Under the pieces are notes generated by a model that made no database searches, was not told where the DNA came from, and was given only the letters and a program-made list of their open reading frames with translations. A stretch of DNA of 64,000 nucleotides from Sequoia sempervirens (taxonomy: Eukaryota; Streptophyta; Pinopsida; Cupressales; Cupressaceae), in contig VDFB02373365.1 in NCBI GenBank assembly GCA_007258455.2, positions 224,219,201-224,283,200 of the forward strand, in the 5' to 3' direction. The position numbers were made by a program, and so were the translations under genes. Of the stretch, positions 1 through 10,899 are shown in pieces (position 1 is the stretch's first letter; each line of letters starts with the position of its first letter).

Positions 1-1130
1 TTTCCAAGCCATCAACCTTGGATTTCACAAACAACCCAAAACTTATAAAGATCAAGCAATTTAGTATTATCCCAGCATGTTTGTTAATTCACTAAATCAT
101 AGACTAATGTCCACTTGGGGTTACTTAATGAAAATCAAGCAACAGATAACTTTGCACGTTGGGCACACCCAAGTCGAATCAAGCAACAAAGGAAAAATGC
201 TAATCATGATACGCCAATTATAAGATTGAATGTCACACAAGGGAAAGTTAGAGGCAAAGAAATGAGATGAAGATGTTTCAGATTGAATAATTCCAGTAGA
301 AGATAATTCCTTCACGATGAATATAGGATATGCACCAAACAAATATCAAGGAGACTTTCGCAAGTTTATTGACCTGATGCCATTATTCGCCTGTCCATGA
401 CGAATGAAGTGCTCTTCTCCAACCAATTCATAAAATGCACCATTCTATAGGAGAACTTCCTCAGACAGAGTTTTCGTTCCAATCCCCTTAGATCTTAAAA
501 ATCCTCATATTTAAAACCCAATCCCAGATAACTTTTCGAAAACACAAAAATCCATAAAATTAGCAAGTTTACAAAAGAAACCAAAAATCCAACCTCCCTA
601 AATCTCCTCTTCCCAAAGATATTTATTCACCTCTCAAGAAAATCAGATAAAAACTCCAATAAAGCTTAGGGTTTCTTTTTCGACTACAAGTACAATGGTG
701 TGCATGCTCATGCATGAAAATATTTCCATCTTTCTTATCTTTTGCACTCTAGTTCCGAAAATCTTCTCTCTTATCTAATTTTAAATCCATATTAACTTTC
801 CCCAATTTAAAAGATTGTCCCCACATAATAATAAATTGTCAATTAATATTAATTACCGTTTAAAACCATACCAAAATTCAATTAAATCATTTAATAATAA
901 ACTTTATACTTTTATATTTCTTAAAATTAATTTATTTAGTTACTATTTTAATTTCTTGATTTATTTAATTAATGTTAATTTAATTACTTGAGTAAACAAT
1001 GCCATCAAAATATTACGTTTACCGCGTAATTCAACTTAAATAAACACAAGATCACAAAACACACTATTAATGATAACACAAATAGACACTTACACGAAAT
1101 CTGGAAAAGTCGTGATGGAGGGGCACTACA
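1..1130 (-). repeat. End of an LTR related to that of Gypsy element H, cut by the window edge
   Basis: AT-rich non-coding DNA ending in GGGGCACTACA, the same terminal motif that closes the left LTR of element H at 27,154. Around 690-740 it also resembles H's LTR near 26,260-26,310 (a shared gtgcatg...catgcatgaaaa stretch). Immediately after 1,130 the sequence becomes the last 24 bases of a different LTR, that of the A/B family. I read this as an H-type LTR inserted in the outer LTR of element A1, with its other end outside the window. No gene is visible in this stretch. Confidence 0.45.
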
Positions 1131-1195
1131 TCATGACCCAAGGATACTCCTGCATAAGACACCCCTAGTGATAAAATATGTTCCATGAGAGGAAC

Positions 1196-1440
1196 TCATG
1201 AACGTCGAACTGGGTTCAGGATGTAGATCCCATGCTCATTCTTGACCCAAATGTCTTCTCTATATGTACTTCTCTTCCTCCCCACCTCTCTTCTTTCCTC
1301 TATCAGTTCCTGCAACTTCTTCTCCTTACCTTCCTTTCCCTGCCTCGTACCTGCACAAGGTATTAAGGGACCTTTAGCACCACTTACTTTCTTCCATTCA
1401 TCTGATCTACCTCTTCTACCAGGCTTCATCTTATCTTATA
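1196..1440 (-). pseudogene. Basic tail after protease in element A1, unrecognised
   Basis: An open stretch of about 77 codons rich in Lys, Arg and Glu (KKLQELIEERREVGRK is typical). It lies downstream of A1's protease, where the RT would begin in an intact relative such as copy B. I recognise no domain. It could be a diverged protease-RT spacer left by the deletion that removed pol, or sequence peculiar to a non-autonomous subfamily. The end of the open frame lies within 50 bp of the remnant 3' LTR. Confidence 0.35.
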
Positions 1441-1559
1441 TCTTGTCTACAACCAAAGTCTTCTGCTGCACAATTCTTCCTTTACATTCTTCTGCTTCCA
1501 TTTCACCTTCAAATTTAGCCACAAGGTTCTTCTTCAAATCCATGCCATCCTCCAGTACA

Positions 1560-1965
1560 ACCTCTGCACCTCACCTCTCAACACTACAACTTTTCACAAG
1601 ACTCAAATTCCTCACTTCCTCATGTTTATTCTTCAAGGAAGCCAAAGTAAACTTCTGCCCATCCTTCTCTACAGTAATCAAATTCCTTCGACAATCATAT
1701 ATAGCTCCTCTATCAAACTGCCAAGGTCTACCCAAAAAAACATGACAAGCACTCATAGACAAAACATCACACAAAGCTTCATCTCTTAAAGGGCCAATAT
1801 TAAAGTTCACCCAACACTGCTCTTTCACCTCCTTCGCATGATCATCTTGTAACCAAATTATCCTATAAGGACAAGGATGTGGAATCCTCTTCAAACCAAT
1901 CTTCTCTACCATCTCCTAAGATACCAAGTTAGCAAGACTTCTAGTATCCACAATAACCTTACAAC
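1560..1965 (-). pseudogene. Retroviral-type aspartic protease of element A1 (decayed)
   Basis: Reading leftwards from 1,965 the frame gives an active-site region VDTRSLANLVS, then EMVEKIGLKR...PYRIIWLQ, and later CHVFLGRPWQFDRGAIYD. These are the usual marks of plant chromovirus proteases, where the active site is normally D-S/T-G; here the glycine is changed to Arg. The family protease cuts the Gag-Pol polyprotein inside the particle. A TAG interrupts the frame just after the active site. It lies between gag and a truncated tail, as expected for gag-pro order. Confidence 0.7.
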
Positions 1966-2089
1966 ACTTACCTCCTAATTTGCACATAGTCCGAAAAAGA
2001 TTCTTCCTCTGTGAAGTGTCAACCTCTTCCCTGCTCTGGCTCATCAAGACTCTCCTAAGCATAAGAGATTCTCCCTGCTTTGGTTCTAT

Positions 2090-3112
2090 CCCATCTTCAA
2101 CTACCTACTCTTCATGTGCCATACAATTCTTCTTACTAGTTCCTTTACTTGATCCCTCAGGACACTCGAAAGATCAATGTCCAATTTCTCCAGACTTGAA
2201 GCATTTACCCAAGAATTTCGTGCTGCCATTTTCTCTCCTTTGTACCCTATAATTTGATTCTTTACTCCACTTAGATATTGATTCTTCTTCACTTGTCTAC
2301 TTCTTCCTACTGCTACTCATCTACCTTTCCTTCCCTCTGGGATTATTCTATTGTCTTTTCTTCACTTTATCTTCTGCCTTAAGAGCATATTGGTAGGCAT
2401 CTTCAACTGAGGAAATCCTCGACATACTCATCTCATCCTGAATGTTAAATCTAAGGCCATTTATATACCTTCCCACCTTCTCCCTAGTCATCTCTTAGTG
2501 CCCAGATCCGATTGTCATCTTGCAAAATTCCTCAGTATACTCTCTCACACTCATGTCCTTTTGCTTTAGGTTCTGCAACCTTTTAAATAGTTCCAACTCA
2601 TAGTCTCCCAGAATAAACTTAGCCTTCAACCTTGAAACCATTTGTCTCCATCGGGTGATTCTTGTTTCACCATTTTCCACTCTATCCTTCTCCAACTCTT
2701 TCCACCATAAAGCAACATGTCCTTTCAACTTAGTTTGTGCCAACCTAACCCTCAGCAGGTCTTTAATATCCTCAAGCTCAAAATAGTCTTCCAACTCTCC
2801 TATCCAGTCTATCAATTCTTTTAGATTCAATCTACCAGGGAAGTTAGAAACCTCCATCCTATGACTTCTACTCACTTGTTGCAATGCTCTCAATAGTATC
2901 TCTTCTCTCTCATCTATCAGTCCTTTAGCCTCTTCAGCCTCAAGTTCTTCTGCAACTTCTTCATATTCATCCTTCAGTTTAGGGTTTCTCCTCAAACCAC
3001 CTAAGAGGTTTTGGATCGCATTCCTCATCTCATTCCTAAAGCCCTCCATCATCTGATCCATTCTTCTAGGGTTCATCCTTCTTGGAATCATCTCTTCCTT
3101 GCTCAGGTGCAA
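2090..3112 (-). pseudogene. Gag of element A1
   Basis: The frame begins near 3,112 with a charged N-terminus, then a capsid-like retrotransposon gag domain: LKELIDWIGELEDYFEL, KLKGHVALWWKELEKDR, RLQNLKQKDMSVREYTEEF. A TAG at about 2,494 replaces a Gln; after it the frame continues with VGRYINGL and a basic linker. A degraded zinc knuckle, C-x2-S-x4-H-x4-C, lies near 2,155-2,200 with its second Cys replaced by Ser. Gag forms the particle and binds the RNA. The order primer site, gag, protease fits the minus strand. Confidence 0.8.
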
Positions 3113-3295
3113 CTACCTTAGCTCAATGATCTGACAACAAGGTTTCAATTGCCTCTCTCTTGGTGATCTATTGAACACACTTACAACCTGCCTCAAATCA
3201 GTGTTCTGTTCACCCAAGGAATACCACAAGGACCTCGACAAACTTCAAGGTTTGCAATCAACTCTCATCTCCAGATTCGTAAGTTCACAACCTTC

Positions 3296-3311
3296 TACTC
3301 TGATACCAATT
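3296..3311 (-). other. Primer-binding site of element A1
   Basis: On the minus strand the LTR is followed by ATTGGTATCAGAG, complementary to the 3' end of initiator Met tRNA and typical of plant LTR elements. It marks the LTR-to-internal boundary at 3,311/3,312 and shows that the LTR at 3,312-4,140 acts as the 5' LTR of A1. Confidence 0.75.
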
Positions 3312-4140
3312 TTACATAGCCACAGTAGGAGGGTTCTCAAGGAGAACAATCTGGACCATGCAGCAAGAGTAACATAACAGAAGCAACACAAAATATGGAG
3401 GAAAATGTAGATGCAAATAGGTTCATTAACAAAAATTTCAATTACATTTAGTTGGCAACATCCGAGCCTACAGATTCGGCTCACAAGCCTAATACAACAT
3501 GCTATAAAATACAACATTCTAGCATGCTCTTATATGCGAGTTGATTATTACAAATAAAATCTATATTATCCTTCTGGATTGAATTCTACTTGATTAACCC
3601 TTATCCTAATGATCTATTCCAAGATTTATATCATATCCGCAATTCTAGAAACATTCGTGTTGGCCAAATATCATCACATTCTCCAAGGAAAGAAAATTTA
3701 ACATGCACATGAATAGGTCAGCCTCAAATTTGAATTATTCCATCAATAGGTGCATAGAATGAAGTATGGACCTATAAGGGAGGTCATGGAAACTCCACAG
3801 ATCATTTAAGATCACACCGTCAAGATCCGCAAGTCACGGGGATGATCCACAAATTATCAAATTAACTGATAGGCTTGAAAACTATTCTGGTGCTGGTTCA
3901 AGAAACTTCCATGAGATTCTGGAAGTGATAACTTGCCGAAAAAAGATCCAATCATGCCCAAATCTTGGGATAAGGAAAATGAACATGTCCATGATGTACA
4001 CAAAGATCCACAGGTTCTAGTGAGAAAAGATGATGAATCCACCAACATGAACTGAGCAGGAACAAAACAAGAACATAACTGAAAGAAAAATATTTTTGGT
4101 TGATGCAAGATTGCCAAGAACCAAGGATGCTCCTACATCA
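3312..4140 (-). repeat. LTR shared by elements A1 and A2 (829 bp)
   Basis: Full-length LTR homologous to those at 6,202-7,031 and 12,073-12,895. It starts on the plus strand with a damaged TGATGTAGCC and ends in TCCTACATCA. On its low side is a primer site followed by gag of A1; on its high side is the chromodomain 3' end of A2. It is therefore the 5' LTR of one element and the 3' LTR of another. Confidence 0.8.
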
Positions 4141-4170
4141 AACATTCGGGGTTAATGAAAAGTGAGTTCC

Positions 4171-6201
4171 TCACTTTTCTAGGGATAAAGAAAAACCAAG
4201 ATGATCTACTTCAGCCTGAGAAATCCAAGAAGAATCCTCAACTGGTCTACCTTTCCATTTCACAAGATATTCTTTGTGTTGTCTTCCATGAGTCTTCCTC
4301 CCATCTCTGACATCCAAAATCTCTTCAATCTCATCTAGTTGTTGTTTATGAAACTGGTTTTCCAATCTTACTTCACTGTCTTCCCTAAATTCTGCTTCAT
4401 GGTACTGGTGTAGGTCTGCAATGTTGAATATAGGCAATATACCCATGCCATCTAGTAACTCTACTTCATATATATTTCCTAAATCAAATTTCCTCAAAAT
4501 CCTATAGGGTCCAAACTTCCTCATCTTCAGCTTACTGTATGTTCCAACTGGAAATCTCTCCTTTCTCAAATACACTATCACCTCATCTCCAATGTCAAAA
4601 TCCTTATGTCTCCTCTTTTCATCTACTTTCTCCTTATACTTCTTGTTCATATCTTCCAACTGTTGTTTCACTTGAGTATGCACTTTCTTCATATGTTATG
4701 TAAATTCCTCTACTTATGCACTCCATTTACCTTCCATACTAATATTTCTCAATTCTGATATACCTCTAGGATGAACTCCAATAACAATTTCAAAAGGTGT
4801 CTTTCATGTACTCCTATTCACTGAATTATTGTAAGAAAACTCTATTTTTGCAAGGACTAAATCCCAAATTTTGATCTTCTCTCCAACCAAACATCTTAGA
4901 AAATTCCCTAAACTCATGTTAACTACCTTTGTCTGTCCATCAGTCTGTGGGTGAAAAGTAAAACTGAACTTCAAGTCTGTCTTCAACTTCTTCCAAAGTG
5001 TTCTCCAAAAGTAACCAACAAATTTTGTATCCCTGTATGAAAATATACTCCTAGGTAATCCATGCAATCTAACCACTTCTCTGAAAAACAAGTCTACTAC
5101 ATGTACTGCATCTGTTGTCTTCTTATAAGGTATGAAATGTGTCATCTTAGAAAATTGATCAACCACCACAAATATAGAATCATTACCTCTTTGGGTCTTT
5201 GGCAAAAAAAGTATGAAATCCATGTTGATATCCTCCCAAGGTCTCTCCAGAACTGTCAAAGGTTTATACAATCCAACATTTTGACTACTCCCTTTTGCAA
5301 CTTGACAAACTCTACAACTCTGCACAAATTTCCTAACATCCTTATGAATCTGCATTGAAAAGTAATTCTCACTTACCAATGCTATTGTCTTATGAATTCC
5401 AAAGTGTCTTGACATTCCTCCACTATGCTTCTCCTTCACCAAGTTATCCCTCATTGAACTCTAGGGTATACACAACTTATTTCCTCTGAACAACATATCC
5501 TCCTAAACAAAATAATCTTAGCATTGGCTTCTATCCTTTGAAATTGGTTCTTTGCAAGCTCTCCAAGGTTCTACAAAATTTGGGTCTTCCTCATATAAGT
5601 TCTTCAATTCATCAAAGCCCTAAACTTCCACTCTCATCTTTGTCAGTAAATTCCTTCTCCTACTCAAAGCATTAGCAACTCTATTTGAATTTCCACTCCT
5701 ATGCTTAAAAAAAAAAAGTATAACTCTGCAGGAACTCCACCCATCTCATTTGTCTCTAATTCAACTTACCTTGACTGTTCAAATATTGCAATGCTTGATG
5801 ATCCCTATACAACACAAATTCCTTAGGAAACAAATAATGTCTCCACTTCTTCAAGGCTTGAACTATGGCATAAAATTCTTGATCATACACTGAATATCTT
5901 CTCCTTGCATCATTCAATTTCTCACTGAAGTAAGCTACTTGTCTCCCTTCCTGACTCAACACTGCTCCAATTGCATTCCCACTTGCATCACATTCTCCTT
6001 GAAATACCTTATTGAAATATGGTAAAGCCAACACAGGTTGCTCAGTCACCTTCTACTTCTTCAACTCAAAACTTCGGTCTACTCTAGACGTCCATCTAAA
6101 ATCCTCCCTATCTCCTCTCATTGTTTATGTCATAGGACTGCAAATAGAACTGAAATTCCTAATGAAATTTCAATAGAAACGAGCCAATTCATGAAATGAT
6201 C
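4171..6201 (-). pseudogene. Pol of element A2: end of RT, RNase H, integrase and chromodomain
   Basis: Reading leftwards: the end of RT (6,200-6,060), RNase H (6,049-5,756, [28 protein letters not shown]), the integrase zinc region and core (5,454-4,804, CRVCQVAK, INMDFILFLPKTQRGNDSIFVVVDQFSKM), integrase C-terminus (GDEVIVYLRKE, KMRKFGPYRILRKFD) and a chromodomain (4,290-4,180, EYLVKWKGRPVEDSSW). That order identifies a plant chromovirus. The expected catalytic Glu in DGQTEVVN is Lys (4,927-4,929). Frames are broken by several stops. RT is cut at 6,201, directly against another LTR. Confidence 0.85.
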
Positions 6202-7031
6202 TGATGTAGCCATAATCGAAGGTTCCTCAAAGAGAACAGTCTAAACCATGCAGTAAGAGTCACACAATAGAAGCAAAAAAGAAAATGGAGACAAAAACAA
6301 ATACAAAATTTCTTATTATCAGATAATTCAATTAAAAATCGCGGACAACATCTGGGCTTACAGATTCGGCTTGGAGGTTTGATTACAACATGATCAAATT
6401 ACCCTCTTCTTACATGCTCCTCCATATGAGCAAAAATCCTATAGAGAAACTATTTATTTCTCTAGGCTCTAATATCCACTACTTACTACCCTCTAATGAT
6501 CAATTACAATTCTTTATATACATTTGCATATCCAGAAACATCTTCATCAGCCCAAAAAGATCATTACAATCTCTGATTAAGAAAATGTAATGTGTGTGTG
6601 CATATGTCAGCCTCAAATTTGAATTACCCCTCGGTGAATGCATAAGATGAAGTGTGGACCTAAATCAAGGCTAGGGACACCCCATAGAATAATTTCAATT
6701 AAACCATCAAGATCCAAAAGATACAGAAACAATCCAAAAGCGATCAAATTAGCCGTTAGATAAGAACATTATTATGATGTTTGTTCAAGAACTACCACAT
6801 AATCCAAAAGCGATAACTTTCTAGAAAATAAACCAACTGTGCTCAAATCTTGGAATAAGGAAAATGAACATGTCCACGATGTAAACATAGATCCGCAAGG
6901 TTTGGCAAGAAAATAGGAAGAATTACCGGATCTACCAACTTGAACTAACAAAAACTGAAACAAAGACAAATTAGAATGAAAATATTTTGGGTGATGTAAT
7001 ATTTCCACGACCCAAGGATGCTCCTGCATCA
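6202..7031 (-). repeat. Full-length LTR of the A/B family, divergent copy (830 bp)
   Basis: Begins TGATGTAGCC and ends CTCCTGCATCA, like its relatives, but is clearly more diverged from the LTR at 3,312 than that one is from 12,073. On its left the A2 pol frame is cut mid-RT with no primer site; the shared GAT at the joint suggests a deletion from the primer site into RT. On its right is a truncated second LTR. I see no convincing target-site duplication, so it is either A2's displaced 5' LTR or a solo LTR. Confidence 0.7.
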
Positions 7032-7033
7032 AA

Positions 7034-7391
7034 AGGTTGAGGACACTCATGAAACATTTAAGATCACACCGTTGAGATCCACAAGTCACAGGGATGATCC
7101 AAAAATGATCAAATTGACCGATAGGCTTGAAAACTATTTTGGTGTCAGTTCAAGAAACTGCCATGAAATTTTGGAAGCAATAACTTGTCGAAAAAAAATC
7201 CAATTATTCCCAAATCTTGGAATAAGGAAAATGAACATGTCCACGATGTACACAAAGATTTATAGGGTCTAGTGAGAAAATATGATGAATCCACCAACAT
7301 GAACTGAGCAAGAAAAAAATAAGAACAAGACCGAAATATTTTTTTTTTGGTTGATGCAAGATTACCAAGAACTAGGGATGCTCCTGCATCA
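7034..7391 (-). repeat. Truncated 3' LTR of element B
   Basis: Matches the portion 12,550-12,895 of B's 5' LTR (gacactc..aacatttaagatcacac..., ending ctcctgcatca). The other half of the LTR is missing, replaced by the LTR at 6,202-7,031. It is followed by B's 3' non-coding end and chromodomain, which identifies it as B's 3' LTR. Confidence 0.75.
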
Positions 7392-7439
7392 GACATCCAG
7401 AGTAAATGAAAAGTTAGTCCCTCACTTTATTGGGGCTAA

Positions 7440-8830
7440 ATAAAAACCAAGATGGTCTACCTCAGCCTAATAAATCCAAGAAGAATCCTCAACTAGTCTG
7501 TCTTTCCATTTCATAACATATTCTTTGTACTATATTCCACGAGTCTTCCTCCCATCTCTGACATCCAAAATCTCTTCAATCTCATCTAACTGCTGCTTAG
7601 GAAACTAGTTTTCCAATCTTACTTCACCGCCTTCTCTGAATTCTACTTAATGGTACTAGTGTAGGTTTGATATGTTGAATGTAGGTGATATACCCATGCC
7701 ATCCATTAACTCTACTTCATATTCACTTCCTGAATCAAATTTCCTCAAAATCCTATAGGGTCCAAACTTCCTCATCTTCAACTTACTGTATGTTCCAACT
7801 AGAAATATTTCCTTTCTCAAATACACCATCACCTCATCTCCAACGTCAAACTCCTTATGTCTCCTCTTCTCATCTGCTTTCTCCTTATACTTCTTGTTCA
7901 TATCTTCCAACTTTTGTTTCACTTGAGTATGCACTTTTTTCATATGTTCTGCAAATTCCTCTACTTTTGCACTCCATTTACCTTCCATACTGATATCTCT
8001 CAATTCTAATATACCTCTAGGATGAACTCTAGTAAAAATTTCAAAAGGTGTCTTTCCTATACTCCTATTCACTGAATTATTGTAAGAAAACTCTGCTTGT
8101 GCAAGGACTAAATCCCAACATCCGGTCTTATCTCCCACCAAACATCTTAGAAAATTCTCTAAACTCCTATTCACTACCTTTGTCTATCCATCAATCTATG
8201 GCTAAAAAGTAGAACTGAACTTCAAATATGTCTTCAACTTCTTCCAAAGTGTTCTCCAAAAGTAACCATAATTTTTTGTATCCCTATCTAAAACTATACT
8301 CCTAGGTAATCCATGAAATTTGACCGCTTCTCTTAAAAACAAGTCTGCTACATGTACTGCATCTATTGTCTTCTTACAAGGTATGAAATGTGCCATCTTA
8401 GAAAATCGATCGACCACCAGAAACATAGAATCATTACCTCTTTGGGTTTTCAGGAAACCAAGTATGAAATCCATGCTGATATCCTCCCAAGGTCTCTTCG
8501 GAACTGTCAAAGGTTTATACAATCCAACATTTTGACTACTCACTTTTGCAACTTGACAAACTTTGCAACTCTGCACAAATTTCCTAATATCCTTATGAAT
8601 CTGCGGCCAAAATTAATTCTCACTTACCAATGCTATTATCTTATCAATTCCAAAGTGTCCTGTAATTCCTCCACTATGCTTCTCCTTCACCAAGTTATCC
8701 CTCATTGAACTCTGAGGTATACACAAATGATTGCCTCTAAACAACATATCCTCCTGAATGAAATAATCTAGCCACTGGCTTCTATCCTCAAAAACTTGTT
8801 CTTTGCAAGCTCTCCAAGGTTCTACAAAAT
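7440..8830 (-). pseudogene. Integrase with chromodomain of element B
   Basis: Leftward frame: HHCC zinc region (about 8,690-8,550, ending SCKVCQVAK), core with ISMDFILGF and FLVVDRFSKMAHFIPCKK, second Asp in VLDRDTKNYGYFW, then C-terminal EFSYNNSVNRSIGKTPFEI, GDEVMVYLRKE, KMRKFGPYRIL and a broken chromodomain (YVMKWKGR.VEDSSW). Integrase inserts the cDNA and the chromodomain targets it to methylated-histone heterochromatin in known chromoviruses. The catalytic Glu is Lys (8,178-8,180), as in A2. About ten in-frame stops, mostly at former Gln or Trp codons, make this copy inactive. Confidence 0.85.
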
Positions 8831-8831
8831 T

Positions 8832-10300
8832 TTAGTCTTCCTCATACAAGTTCTTCAATTCATCAAAGCCTAATACTTCCACTCTCACCTCTATCAATAA
8901 ATTCCTTCTCCTACTCAAAGCATCAACAACTCTATTTGAATCTCCAATCCTATGCTTCAAAATAAAAGTATAACTTTGTAGGAACTCCACCCATCTCATG
9001 TGTCTTTGATTCAACTTACCTTTATTGTTCAAATATTGCAATGCTTGATGATCTGTATACAACACAAATTTCTTAGGCAAAAAATAATGTATCCACTTCC
9101 TCAAGGCTTGAAATATGGCATAAAATTCATAATCATACACTGAATATCTTCTCCTAGCATCATTCAATTTCTCACTGAAGTAAACTATTGGTCTCCCTTC
9201 TTGACTCAACTCTGCTCCAATCGCATTCCCACTTGCGTCATAGTCTACTTGAAATACCTTATTGAAATATGGTAAAGCCAACATAGGCTACTCAGTCACC
9301 TTCTATTTCAACAACTTAAAAATTTGGTCTACTCCAGATGTCCATCTAAAATCCTTCCTATCTCCTCTCATTGTTTTTGTCATAGGACTGCAAATAGAAC
9401 TGAAATTCCTAATGAACTTTTGGTAGAAACTAGCCAATCCATGAAATGATCTTACCTCTCCAATGCCATTTGGTGTAGGCCACTCAAAAATTGCTTTCAC
9501 CTTCTCAAGGTCCATCTTCAATCCATCTACAGAGATTAAAAATCCCAGATATACCAATTCCTCCTTCATGAAACTACACTTCTTACTGTTTATCAGCAAC
9601 TGCTCTTCTCTCAACCTTTGCAAAACTTGTCTGATATGTAACAAATGTTTTTCTCTACTCTTACTGAAAATCAAGATGTCATCCAAGTAAACAATCACAA
9701 ACTTACCCAATAATTTCTTTAGTACCTCATTCATCAACCTCATGAAAGTACTTGGTGCATTTTTCAAACCAAACGGCATCACCAACCACTCATACAATCC
9801 TTCATTTGTCTTGAATGATGTTTCCCACTCATCTACTTCTTTGATTATGATCTGATGATATCCACTCTTCAACTCTATCTTTGTAAAATATTTAGCTCCA
9901 CTCAAGCAATCCATGATGTCATCCATCTAGGGCAAAGGAAATCTATACTTCACCATGATCTTTCTTATGGCTCTAGAATATGTACACACCCTCCATTCTC
10001 CATCCTTCTTAGGTGCAAACACAACAGGTACTGCACATGGAATTAAGCTTTCTATGATCAAACCCTTTCTCAAAAATTCTTGCACTTGTCTATTCAACTC
10101 TTCATTCTCTACCAATGTCATTTGGTGTGTTGCTTTGATAAGAAAAATAGCTCCAAGAATCAGATCCATGCAATGACTAATACTCCTCATAGGTGGTAAT
10201 CCATCAGGTACATTATCTGAAATGATCCCCTCATACTCTGTCAACAATTCCTTTATCTCTTCTCGTTGTTCTTCTCCATCCTTCAAATCTTCAGTCTTCT
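8832..10300 (-). pseudogene. Reverse transcriptase and RNase H of element B
   Basis: Nearly uninterrupted. RT runs from about 10,290 (PVVFAPKKDGEWRVC) through MDDIMDCLSGAKYFTKIELKSGYHQI, FKTNEGLYEWLVMPFGLKNAPSTF, the catalytic [10 protein letters not shown] (about 9,678-9,695) to YLGFLISVDGLKMD. RNase H follows (9,284-8,840): [37 protein letters not shown] and the final Asp in RVVDALSRRR. Only two stops separate the open stretches. It copies element RNA into DNA and removes the RNA. This is the best-preserved polymerase in the window. Confidence 0.9.
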
Positions 10301-10860
10301 AAGGAACTAATGCATTACACATGTTCCCATGTCTCAACCCATCTAGGAATCTCCCTCCATCAACCAAACAAACTCTAGTACTCATACAAACCTCAATTGT
10401 GGGGACATCTTCCAAAGGCAACAAAATTTGTTTCATCCCATTAGCAACAATAGTATATATACTCTTCTTTCCATCATGAATAGCCTGTCTATCATTATGC
10501 TAAGGCCTTCCCAACAAAACATGGCATACATCCATAGGCATAATATCACACAAAACTTCATCATGATAATTTCCTATCTCCAGTTTCACCAAACATTGTT
10601 CACTTACTAGTATCTTATGCTCATCCTGAATCCAAGCTATCTAATAGGGATTCAGGTGTTTCAACCTTTCCAACTTCAATTTAGTCACCATCTCTTCAGA
10701 AACCAGGTTCTTAGAACTTCTACTATCAACAATCACTTTGTAACATTTACCAGCTACCTTGCATCTAGTCTGAAACAAATTCTTTCTCTGCAATGGTTCC
10801 TTTTCTACTTCAGTTTGTAACAATACCCTTCTATTCACCAACACTTCTCCTTCTTCTAGT
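10301..10860 (-). pseudogene. Protease region of element B
   Basis: The active-site region reads VIVDSRSSKNLVSEEMVTKLKLERLKHLNPY (10,740-10,641); the expected D-S-G has Gly changed to Arg, as in A1. It continues IAWIQDEHKILVSEQCLVKLEIGNYHDEVLCD, then CHVLLGRP and the RT spacer VDGGRFLDGLRHGNMC. One TAG breaks the frame at the tryptophan of the GRPW motif. The part 10,153-10,455 is duplicated in scrap C at 12,891-13,198. Confidence 0.75.
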
Positions 10861-10899
10861 TTATTAGATGATCCGACATGATCCTCCTCAACAAAGGTT

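Larger units (their letters stand above)
1131..3311 (-). mobile_element. Element A1: Ty3/Gypsy remnant, gag-protease only
   Basis: Minus-strand LTR retrotransposon remnant. Its 5' side is the primer site and LTR at 3,297-4,140. The internal part reads gag (2,090-3,112), protease (1,560-1,965) and a basic tail (1,196-1,440), then passes directly into a 3' non-coding end and the last 24 bases of a 3' LTR (1,131-1,154, matching the ends at 7,031 and 7,391). RT, RNase H, integrase and chromodomain are absent, so this is either a deletion derivative or a non-autonomous member of the A/B family. Confidence 0.7.
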
